Source: SCGC-AG-212-J23 sp035649175 (lineage in GTDB: Bacteria; Pseudomonadota; Gammaproteobacteria; Burkholderiales; SG8-39). From it: DNA of 12,933 nt. The notes under the pieces were generated by a model. That model ran no database searches. It saw only the letters and a list, made by a program, of their open reading frames with translations, and was not told the DNA's origin. This document shows, piece by piece, positions 1 to 10,746 of the stretch; the stretch's first letter is position 1, and the number at the start of each line of letters is the position of its first letter. The stretch is taken from the NCBI GenBank assembly GCA_035649175.1, contig DASRKB010000183.1, forward strand, positions 1 through 12,933. The letters run 5' to 3'. The translations under genes were made by a program, and so were the position numbers.

Positions 1-124
1 CGACGAGCTGTTCCTCTCACCTAACACCGTGAGCACCCACCGCACCCGCATCCTCCGCAAGATGAACATGAAGTCCAACGCGGAGCTGATGCACTACGCC
101 ATCGCGCACCACCTGGTGGATTGA
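1..124 (+). CDS. LuxR/NarL-family response regulator, C-terminal fragment
   Basis: Reading from base 2, the last 40 codons of a gene run to a TGA at 122-124; the rest lies outside the window. The visible part contains the residues SPNTVSTHRTRILRKMNMKS, which match the second half of a GerE/LuxR-type helix-turn-helix: the recognition helix (TVSTHRTRILRKM) and the following helix with the typical N-A-E-L turn. In this family that domain binds DNA, usually as the output of a receiver domain phosphorylated by a partner kinase. No receiver is visible because of truncation, so the response-regulator label is inferred from the HTH and from the large hybrid histidine kinase gene 184 bp downstream on the same strand. 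It could instead be a LuxR-type protein without a receiver. Confidence 0.85.
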   Translation, partial: DELFLSPNTVSTHRTRILRKMNMKSNAELMHYAIAHHLVD

Positions 125-126
125 GG

Positions 127-150
127 GAAAAGGGGTCAGGACCCTTTTTC
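127..150 (+). terminator. Hairpin with T-run just after the LuxR-type gene
   Basis: GAAAAGGGG (127-135) pairs with CCCTTTTTC (142-150) through nine positions including one G-U wobble, around a 6-nt loop. The stem lies 3 bp after the regulator stop codon and its 3' arm contains five T. This is the layout of a rho-independent terminator, although the T-run is part of the stem rather than following it. The core GGGGTC/GACCC with flanking A and T runs also resembles short palindromic repeats scattered in many proteobacterial genomes, so it may be a dispersed repeat acting as a terminator. Confidence 0.5.
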
Positions 151-171
151 CGCGAGGACCCTTTCTCCGCG
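138..171. repeat. 17-bp tandem duplication (two copies)
   Basis: AGGACCCTTTTTCCGCG (138-154) is followed directly by AGGACCCTTTCTCCGCG (155-171), differing at one position. The first copy contains the 3' arm of the hairpin at 127-150, so the duplication gives a second, unpaired copy of that arm. It looks like a small slippage or duplication event. Confidence 0.75.
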
Positions 172-184
172 TTTGCGCTTCTCT

Positions 185-206
185 CCTGTAGTCAAACGAC
201 TACAGG
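185..206. promoter_or_regulatory. Perfect 9-bp inverted repeat, candidate operator
   Basis: The arms CCTGTAGTC (185-193) and GACTACAGG (198-206) are perfectly complementary around the 4-bp centre AAAC. The site lies 102 bp upstream of the kinase start and 60 bp after the LuxR-type regulator stop. The near-symmetric form with a short centre suits binding by a dimeric helix-turn-helix protein, and the regulator encoded immediately upstream is the obvious candidate. That link is inference. No T-run follows, so it is a poor terminator. Confidence 0.5.
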
Positions 207-210
207 CCGC

Positions 211-234
211 CGTGGGGTTTCGCGATACCCCGCG
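211..234 (+). promoter_or_regulatory. Second inverted repeat in the kinase leader
   Basis: CGTGGGGT (211-218) pairs with ACCCCGCG (227-234) through eight positions, one of them a G-U wobble, around an 8-nt loop. It begins 4 bp after the preceding inverted repeat. The stem is GC-rich and has no following T-run. It could form an RNA structure in the untranslated leader if transcription starts upstream; its role is unknown. Confidence 0.35.
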
Positions 235-260
235 TCGTTATTCCCTCGTAGCATTCCGAC

Positions 261-279
261 GTTCTTAGCGCCTAAGAAC
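261..279. promoter_or_regulatory. Perfect 8-bp inverted repeat near the kinase start
   Basis: GTTCTTAG (261-268) and CTAAGAAC (272-279) are perfectly complementary around the centre CGC. The site ends 29 bp before the kinase ATG. It is more AT-rich than its surroundings and unrelated in sequence to the palindrome at 185-206, so it could be an operator for a different factor, or a hairpin near the ribosome-binding region. I see no convincing sigma-70 or sigma-54 promoter in 125-308. Confidence 0.45.
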
Positions 280-308
280 ACACTCTTCTTCCGCATTTCG
301 GGGCAAAC

Positions 309-5854
<5,546 letters not shown>

Positions 5855-5858
<4 letters not shown>

Positions 5859-6130
5859 GGCAAGAGCCGGGATTCGAAACCCTCCTCGAGACGCTTGCGG
5901 GCCTGGCGGCGGCGAACATCGTGTTGATCGAGACGCTGCACGAGCACCGCGTGCTTGAGAAGACCCACTTCGCCCACGCCTTCGCGCGCGCGCTCGACGG
6001 CCTGGCGGTGGAGCACCGCGGCGGCATGATCGAGCACGTTCTGCAGAGCCTGCGCGACCGCTGTATGAACCTCGAGCGCGAGGACGCCGCCGACGTCAAG
6101 GCCTGGCTGGCAAGGATGCTGGACCGCTGA
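5855..6130 (+). CDS. Small helical protein of unknown function, coupled to the kinase
   Basis: This 91-aa protein starts at a GTG whose last two bases belong to the kinase TGA (GTGA overlap at 5855-5858). That layout favours translational coupling and means both proteins are probably made from one mRNA. No Shine-Dalgarno sequence is visible before the GTG, which fits re-initiation. The sequence is mostly predicted helix, with leucine/alanine-rich stretches (residues 7-28) and acidic/basic segments, and has no membrane anchor or signal peptide. It contains several histidines (29, 31, 38, 41, 54, 61) but not the HxxKG motif of HPt phosphotransfer domains. I do not recognise the family. The position suggests a role with the kinase, such as a modulator or a divergent phosphotransfer partner, but that is speculation. 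Confidence 0.7.
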
Positions 6131-6235
6131 GGTATTCGGTCGAGCCTGCAACCGCCGTGCCAAGCTCCTGGCCGGCGCGTCTGGCCGACAGCAACGCATC
6201 GGCGTAGCATCGGCTCTCTCCGCGGGGAGGATGCC

Positions 6236-6541
6236 ATGTCGATCAATTCCGGCAGTCTGCCTTTCACTCGAACCCTCGTCGCCGCCGCGCCCGACGCGGC
6301 GGGCGTGTTCGCGCTCTGGGAAAGCGGCGGCGTGGTGTACTACGGCAGGGCCGAGGCGATCCGCGGCGCGCTCGAGATCCAGCTCCGGGCGCGCGTCGCG
6401 AGTGGTCGGCGCGTGAGCGGCTGTAGCTGGGAAGTCAGCGCCGAGCCCGACCGGCGCCACGGCGAGCTGCTGCGCGAGTACGCTGCCGCGCATCGCGCAC
6501 TGCCGCTGTGGAACGATCCGCAGCGTCTTCCGACGGACTAG
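6236..6541 (+). CDS. Small GIY-YIG-like protein (101 aa)
   Basis: The ATG at 6236 has a strong Shine-Dalgarno sequence, GGGGAGG at 6224-6230, 5 bp upstream. The upstream in-frame space is short, so this start is well supported. The protein shows the layout of a compact GIY-YIG domain: GVF at 23-25 in place of GIY, YYGRA at 35-39 in place of YIG, an arginine helix around 43-53, an ELLREY segment at 77-82 where the catalytic glutamate normally sits, and an asparagine at 93. Known GIY-YIG nucleases cut DNA, but small standalone members with altered motifs are often of unknown activity. It lies 105 bp after the 91-aa gene on the same strand and converges on the response regulator 26 bp downstream. 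The family assignment is from motif reading only. Confidence 0.65.
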   Translation: MSINSGSLPFTRTLVAAAPDAAGVFALWESGGVVYYGRAEAIRGALEIQLRARVASGRRVSGCSWEVSAEPDRRHGELLREYAAAHRALPLWNDPQRLPTD

Positions 6542-6567
6542 AGGCGCTTGTCGCGGGTGCGAACCAT

Positions 6568-7335
6568 TCAGGCTTCCTGCTTCAGCACCCGGCGAATGAC
6601 ATCCGCCAGGATGTTCTTGGTGTAGGGCTTCGTGATGTAGCCGTCGACGCCCATGACGAGGCCGCGGCCGATGTCCTCCGGCGCACTGCGCGCGGTGAGC
6701 ATGATGATCGGCAGTGCGTGGAGATCCTTGTGCCGGCGCAGGCGGGCCAGGATCTCGAAACCGTCGCCGTCGGGAAGCTCCACGTCGAGGAGCAGCAGGT
6801 CCGGCGCGCCCTTGTCGAGCATTTCCTGCAGGAAGTCCTTGAGGGAGCCCGCCACGCGCACCTGGTAGCCGGCCATGCTGACGCGCAGGTCGGCGAGCGC
6901 GAGCTGATCCGGATCGTCTTCGACGATCAGAACGACGGTGTCGGCCGGCGCCTTCTGCGACGCGCCGCGCGCCGCAAGCCGGTCGGTGGCGAGATAGGCG
7001 CCGGTGCGCGCGAGCGCCGCGCTGACTGCCTGCGCCTCGCTTAGCTCAAGCTGTCCGAGCTTGATCTCCGGCGCGCGCTGCGGCGTCTCGTCGATCGTAT
7101 CGCTGCCGGGCTCCGGCATGGGCTCGATCAGGCGAAGCTCGGTCAGCTCGCCGAGCCATTCGTCCAGCACCTCTTGCGGCGAGTGGCGCAGCAGGGCTTG
7201 CATTACGTCGGCGTGGCCGTGCAAGTCTATGAGCCCCAGGAGCCGGCGGTAGTCGGCGGGCATGGCCGTGTCCTCGCTCTCCCATGCCTCGCGTCCGGCG
7301 CGCGTCAGGCGATATCTCCGCTCCCGTTCGCTCAT
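6568..7335 (-). CDS. Response regulator with N-terminal winged-helix-like domain and C-terminal REC
   Basis: The protein has 255 residues and is read leftwards from the ATG at 7335-7333. Residues 7-72 (YRLTRAGREAWES... to LRLIEP) form a small domain whose pattern YRLT-AGR looks like the wing-and-helix part of a winged-helix fold. A helical linker (about 73-132) follows, then a REC domain (134-253) with E139-D140-D141, phospho-acceptor D184, T214 and K236, all standard receiver residues. The REC-last order is the reverse of ordinary DNA-binding regulators. The open frame extends upstream to 7641, but that segment is Arg-rich and looks like an out-of-frame reading. The 7335 start is preferred because the start of the 73-aa gene at 7676 aligns with it. 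No good Shine-Dalgarno sequence is visible; the start overlaps an upstream stop as ATGA. Target and partner kinase are unknown; the hybrid kinase nearby is a candidate. Confidence 0.85.
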   Translation of the reverse strand: MSERERRYRLTRAGREAWESEDTAMPADYRRLLGLIDLHGHADVMQALLRHSPQEVLDEWLGELTELRLIEPMPEPGSDTIDETPQRAPEIKLGQLELSEAQAVSAALARTGAYLATDRLAARGASQKAPADTVVLIVEDDPDQLALADLRVSMAGYQVRVAGSLKDFLQEMLDKGAPDLLLLDVELPDGDGFEILARLRRHKDLHALPIIMLTARSAPEDIGRGLVMGVDGYITKPYTKNILADVIRRVLKQEA

Positions 7336-7641
7336 GGGAGCGGAGTATCGCACCGCACGCGCTCGAAGCGCATGAGCACGTTCACACTGACCAGGTCGAC
7401 GTCGGTCTCGTCGATGTCCCCGCCGTCGAATGTGAAATCGGTGTTGCTCTCGCTCGTGAGAACGAACCGATAAGGCCGCTCGCCTGGGCGTCGAGTTCGC
7501 CGCGAGCTCGAGCGCGGTTGCCTCGACGCTGGCGCTGCGCCCGGCCCGCTCGGCAAGCGAGAGGCCCGGCGCGCGCAAGCGCTTGATTGATCGCGTTGTC
7601 CGATTCTGTAAGACCTTGTCAGGCGCCTCGAAAAGGTCCAC
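7332..7641 (-). pseudogene. Decayed minus-strand coding remnant, possibly a beta-barrel C-terminus
   Basis: The 340 bp between the two winged-helix-like genes (7336-7675) holds no intact gene. On the minus strand, one frame ends at 7332 with SESNTDFTFDGGDIDETD followed by VDLVSVNVLMRFERV. Alternating polar/hydrophobic residues ending near an aromatic residue resemble the last strand of an outer-membrane barrel. Upstream, protein-like sequence moves to another frame (LSLAERAGRSASVEATALEL, about 7555-7495) and perhaps again to a third (LTESDNAINQALARAG, about 7615-7570). This would need at least one and perhaps three frameshifts. The TGA of the last frame overlaps the ATG of the response regulator (ATGA at 7335-7332), as if the two were once an operon. 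The family is not recognised; these may be chance open frames in GC-rich DNA. Confidence 0.35.
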
Positions 7642-7675
7642 CGCGGCCGTGCGTCCTGGCCGCGAGAATCGCTTC

Positions 7676-7897
7676 GTGGAACCGACTTACCGTCTTACCC
7701 AGGCCGGCAGGAAAGCGCTCGACAGCCAGCGCTCCGTGCCGGAGCGCTTCCGGGTCATCCTCGGCCTTCTGCAGAGCGACACCGGTTACAGCTCGATCCG
7801 CGGTGCGATGAATGCCTACGAGCCAACCCAGGTCCGCGCCTGGGTCGAGCAGCTCGATACGCTGGGTTTCGTCGAGCTCGTGAATCGCGCCGGCTAG
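7676..7897 (+). CDS. Standalone winged-helix-like domain protein (73 aa), paralogous to the regulator N-terminus
   Basis: Reading from the GTG at 7676 gives 73 residues: YRLTQAGRKALDSQ at 5-18, then ILGLLQSDTGYSSIRGAMNAY, then QVRAWVEQLDTLGFVEL. This aligns over almost its full length with residues 7-72 of the response regulator encoded at 7335-6568 (YRLTRAGREAWES, LLGLIDLHG, VLDEWLGELTELRLIE). There is no receiver domain. The frame is open back to a TTG at 7583, but the added residues look non-coding and the GTG start matches the paralogue; no clear Shine-Dalgarno sequence precedes either. The pattern suits a small winged-helix fold for DNA or protein contact. It may be an inhibitor or partner of the full regulator, or a leftover from a duplication. 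Its stop codon lies 1 bp before the encoded CCA end of the convergent tRNA-Val. Confidence 0.65.
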   Translation: MEPTYRLTQAGRKALDSQRSVPERFRVILGLLQSDTGYSSIRGAMNAYEPTQVRAWVEQLDTLGFVELVNRAG

Positions 7898-7898
7898 C

Positions 7899-7973
7899 TG
7901 GTGGGTGGTACTGGGATCGAACCAGTGGCCCCTGCTGTGTGAGAGCAGTGCTCTACCGCTGAGCTAACCACCC
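7899..7973 (-). tRNA. tRNA-Val (anticodon CAC), CCA encoded
   Basis: The minus strand folds into a full cloverleaf. The acceptor GGGTGGT pairs with ACCACCC, the D stem is GCTC/GAGC, the anticodon stem is CTGCT/AGCAG with loop CTCACAC, and the T arm is ACTGG-TTCGATC-CCAGT. Discriminator A is followed by genomic CCA. The anticodon CAC reads the valine codon GUG. The mature part runs from 7973 to 7902; CCA occupies 7901-7899. Confidence 0.97.
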
Positions 7974-7986
7974 CGGAAGACGTGCA

Positions 7987-7992
7987 ATTCTA
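7987..7992 (-). promoter_or_regulatory. Candidate -10 box for tRNA-Val
   Basis: On the minus strand the hexamer TAGAAT lies 13 bp before the 5' end of the tRNA, which would give a leader of only a few nucleotides. No good -35 hexamer is seen at 16-18 bp spacing. The 62 bp between the tRNA and the divergent dioxygenase gene must hold, or overlap, the promoters of both. Confidence 0.35.
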
Positions 7993-8035
7993 GCCCAGCA
8001 GGAAGGCAACAGCTGCGGGGTGTAAAGTCCTCCGC

Positions 8036-9094
8036 ATGGTTTTCCGTCAGCTGTTCGATCCGCAGTCCTCGACATACACGTATCTCCTCGCCGACGCCGG
8101 CGAGGCGGTGCTCATCGACCCGGTGTTCGAGCAGGCGCGCCGCGACGCGGCGCTCGTCAAGGAGCTCGGCCTCGCGCTCGCCTGGACGCTCGATACGCAC
8201 GTGCATGCCGACCATGTCACCGGCGCGTGGCTGCTGCGCGAGAGGCTCGGCAGCCGCATCGCGCTCGCAAAGGCGGCCGGCGCGGAAGGCGCGGACCGCA
8301 TGCTGGAGCCCGGCGAGCGCGTAGCCTTCGGCGGACGCACCCTGGAGGCGCGCGCGACCCCTGGCCATACCGGCGGCTGCATGACGTACGTGCTCGACGA
8401 CCGCAGCATGGCCTTCACCGGCGATGCGCTCCTCATCCGCGGCTGCGGCCGCACCGACTTCCAGCAGGGCGACGCGCGGAGGCTCTTCCGCTCGGTGCGT
8501 GAGCAGATCTTCTCGCTGCCGGACCATTGCCTGCTCTACCCAGGTCACGACTACCGCGGGCTCACCGCCAGCTCGGTCGGCGAGGAGAGGCGCTACAACC
8601 CTCGCCTTGCCCAAGCGGTGGCCGAGGACGACTTCGTCGGGTACATGACGCACCTCGGCCTGCCGCATCCGAAGCAGATGGCAGTGGCGGTGCCCGCCAA
8701 CCTGAAGTGCGGCAAACCCGGCCAGCCGAGCGGAGCGGACCCGGAGTGGGCGCCGCTCACCTACACCTTCGGCGGGATCTGGGAGATCCAGCCTGAGTGG
8801 GTCGAGGAGCATCTCGACCAAGTCCAGGTCGTCGACGTGCGCGAGCCGGCGGAGTTCGAGGGCCCGCTCGGCCATATCCCGGGCGCGAAGCTCATCCCGC
8901 TCGGCTCGCTCGAGCGCGAGAAGGAATCGCTGGACCGCACGCGCCCGGTTGTCACCGTCTGCCGCTCCGGTGCTCGCTCGGCGCAGGCGAGCGTGATGCT
9001 CGGCAAGGCGGGCTTTGACAAGGCGGCCAACCTCTCCGGCGGGATGCTGCGCTGGCGCAGCCAGGGGCTCGCCACGGAAGGCGCGCGCGACTAA
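8036..9094 (+). CDS. Persulfide dioxygenase-rhodanese fusion protein
   Basis: The protein has 352 residues. Residues 1-225 form an ETHE1-like metallo-beta-lactamase-fold dioxygenase: the motif THVHADH gives H55, H57, D59 and H60, followed by H111 in PGHTGG, D130 in TGDALL and H171 in PGHDYR. In ETHE1 enzymes two His and one Asp (here H55, H111 and D130 by alignment) hold a mononuclear iron that oxidises glutathione persulfide to sulfite. Residues about 245-350 form a rhodanese domain with active-site C309 in VCRSGARS, which moves sulfane sulfur between thiosulfate and glutathione. This two-domain order is that of the known fusion (PRF) enzymes of Burkholderia relatives. It is probably cytoplasmic; no signal peptide is seen. 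The start ATG has only a weak upstream GGGG and no canonical Shine-Dalgarno sequence. Its TAA overlaps the stop of the convergent monooxygenase gene. Confidence 0.92.
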   Translation: MVFRQLFDPQSSTYTYLLADAGEAVLIDPVFEQARRDAALVKELGLALAWTLDTHVHADHVTGAWLLRERLGSRIALAKAAGAEGADRMLEPGERVAFGGRTLEARATPGHTGGCMTYVLDDRSMAFTGDALLIRGCGRTDFQQGDARRLFRSVREQIFSLPDHCLLYPGHDYRGLTASSVGEERRYNPRLAQAVAEDDFVGYMTHLGLPHPKQMAVAVPANLKCGKPGQPSGADPEWAPLTYTFGGIWEIQPEWVEEHLDQVQVVDVREPAEFEGPLGHIPGAKLIPLGSLEREKESLDRTRPVVTVCRSGARSAQASVMLGKAGFDKAANLSGGMLRWRSQGLATEGARD

Positions 9095-10728
9095 AGGGAG
9101 CGCAGCGCCTCGCGCGCGGCCTCGATGCCGAGCCGGTCGGCGAGCGTCACCACCAGCCGCGCGAGGACGCGCTCGCGCTCCGGGGCCGGCGTGGCGTCCA
9201 GCCGGGCGGCGAGCTCGTCGAAGAAGCGGTCGGGGTTGGGCCGCGCGGGCTTGCTCACCGGCGGTATCCTCTTTCCTGAGAGCGCGTCGTCGATCGCCGC
9301 GCGCGCGAACGCAGGGTCGTCGCCGGCGCAGCGCGCGAGCACGTGCCCGTCGGGGCGGAAGACGTAGGTCGCGCCGTCCTGCTGCACGATCTCGAAGTCG
9401 TCGCCTCCTCGCCCCTCGACGCTCGCCCCGGGCTTGGGCGCATCGGGCGGGAACTCCCCGCGTTCCCGGTTGAGCGGCGAGCCCTCGTAGACCGATGCGA
9501 CCGACAGCCTGCCGGTGTTCACCCAGTCGCGTGCCCAGGTGTGGCGCTGGGCGAGGTCGAGGATTGCGTCGCGCAGCAGGCGCTGGCCGGGTTTCTCCGG
9601 GCCGATGAAGACCGCGCTACGCGTCGAGTGCTCGACGTTCTCGATCGCCGCGGGATGGCGCTCTTCGTGGTAGGTCTCGAGGAGATCGGCATGCGCCCGC
9701 CCCTGGAGCACGAAGGCGAGCTTCCACGCGAGGTTGTGCGCGTCCTGGATGGCGCGGTTGCCGCCGCGCGCGCCGAAGGGCGAATGCTGCGCGGCCGCGT
9801 CGCCGAGAAAGAACGAGCGGCCCACGCGCATGCGCTTGAGATAGCGCTTGCGGAAGCGGTAGGCGCCTACCCACACAAGCTCGAACGGCCGTTCGGGGCC
9901 GAGGAGCTTGCGCAGCCGCGCGGCGGCGCGCTCGGGCGTCGCCTCGGCGTCGCGGTCGGGGTAGTGCGTGATGAGCCAGTCCGTACGCCAGATCCCGTCG
10001 GCCATCTGGTGGTACCAGATCGCGCCGCCCTCGTTGAGCGGACTGTCGAGGTAGGACTTGCGTACCACATCCGTCTCACCCGCCATGCGCACGTCCGCGA
10101 TGCACCAGACGCTCTCGAGGAGCTCGGACTCCGCGTCCTGCGCGCCGAGCTGCGCGCGCACCACGCCGTGCGCGCCGTCGCACGCAAGCAGATAGGCGCA
10201 GGTTGCCTCATAGCGGCCCTCCGGCGTCTCCACTTGCACGCGGACCGAATCTCCTGCGTCCTTCACCTGGAGAACCTTGTTTTTCCACCGCAGGTCGACC
10301 GAGGGCATCTGCTGCAGCCGCTCGACCATGTATTGCTCGACGTAGAACTGCTGCAGGTTCACGAAGGCGGGAAACCTCTGGTTCGGATCGGACCGCAGAT
10401 TGAAGCGGTAGAGCCGCTCGGCTCCGCGGTACACCTCGCCCTCGTTCCAGGTCACCCCCTTGGCGCGGATGCGCTCGGCGATGCCGTGCCGGTCGAGGAT
10501 CTCGAGCGAGCGCCTGGCGTAGCAGATGCCGCGCGAGGAGAGGCCCTGCGCGCCTACGGTGTTGTCCTCATCGAGCAGCACGGTGCGCACGCCGCGCGCG
10601 CCGAGCTCGAGCGCGGCGGTCAGGCCCGCCATTCCGCCGCCCACGACGATCACCGGGTAGGAGAACGACTTCTTTTCCCGGATCTCCGGCGGCGTGCGGT
10701 ACTCGTACACCGGCAGCACGTAGCTCAT
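9091..10728 (-). CDS. FAD-dependent aromatic-ring-type monooxygenase (group A flavoprotein)
   Basis: The protein has 545 residues, the usual length of the MhpA/PheA/TfdB group of single-component flavoprotein hydroxylases. The FAD-binding Rossmann motif GxGxxG is at 30-35 (GGGMAG), with an acidic D53 or E54 at the end of the second strand. The DG motif is CDGAHGVVR at 183-191, with Gly where many members have Ser. The GD motif is FLGDAAAQHSPFGARGGN at 307-324, followed by the helix IQDAHNLAWKLA. The C-terminal region (about 400-545) is divergent and fits the variable third domain of this family. Family members use NAD(P)H and O2 to hydroxylate aromatic substrates; the substrate here cannot be told from sequence. 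The ATG at 10728 has TAGGAT about 7 bp upstream as a modest Shine-Dalgarno sequence. It stands alone, divergent from gltX. Confidence 0.88.
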   Translation of the reverse strand: MSYVLPVYEYRTPPEIREKKSFSYPVIVVGGGMAGLTAALELGARGVRTVLLDEDNTVGAQGLSSRGICYARRSLEILDRHGIAERIRAKGVTWNEGEVYRGAERLYRFNLRSDPNQRFPAFVNLQQFYVEQYMVERLQQMPSVDLRWKNKVLQVKDAGDSVRVQVETPEGRYEATCAYLLACDGAHGVVRAQLGAQDAESELLESVWCIADVRMAGETDVVRKSYLDSPLNEGGAIWYHQMADGIWRTDWLITHYPDRDAEATPERAAARLRKLLGPERPFELVWVGAYRFRKRYLKRMRVGRSFFLGDAAAQHSPFGARGGNRAIQDAHNLAWKLAFVLQGRAHADLLETYHEERHPAAIENVEHSTRSAVFIGPEKPGQRLLRDAILDLAQRHTWARDWVNTGRLSVASVYEGSPLNRERGEFPPDAPKPGASVEGRGGDDFEIVQQDGATYVFRPDGHVLARCAGDDPAFARAAIDDALSGKRIPPVSKPARPNPDRFFDELAARLDATPAPERERVLARLVVTLADRLGIEAAREALRSL

Positions 10729-10746
10729 GGGAAAATCCTAACACTC
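10729..10746. promoter_or_regulatory. 18-bp gap between divergent start codons
   Basis: Only 18 bp separate the ATG of the monooxygenase (minus) from the ATG of gltX (plus). No promoter fits inside it, so each promoter must lie within the other gene's coding sequence, or one or both mRNAs start at or very near the start codon. No Shine-Dalgarno sequence is visible for gltX here. Confidence 0.6.

Noticed and set aside
6131..6235. Terminator between the 91-aa gene and the GIY-YIG-like gene
   Set aside because: No stem with a T-run was found; only short direct repeats are present.
7583..7612. Possible sigma-70 promoter (TTGATT with TGTAAG, 18-bp spacing) before the 73-aa gene
   Set aside because: The -10 match is poor and the spacing could arise by chance; not strong enough to list as a feature.
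7336..7641. N-terminal extension of the response regulator to an ATG at 7641
   Set aside because: The extension near the domain is Arg/His-rich out-of-frame sequence, and the paralogous 73-aa protein begins at the position matching the ATG at 7335.
7964..8875. 303-aa minus-strand open frame opposite the dioxygenase gene
   Set aside because: It overlaps tRNA-Val and mirrors the dioxygenase codons. No motif was seen.
9343..10746. Upstream extension of the gltX reading frame to 9343
   Set aside because: This part is antisense to the monooxygenase, whose FAD motifs are intact. The family N-terminus begins at the ATG at 10747.
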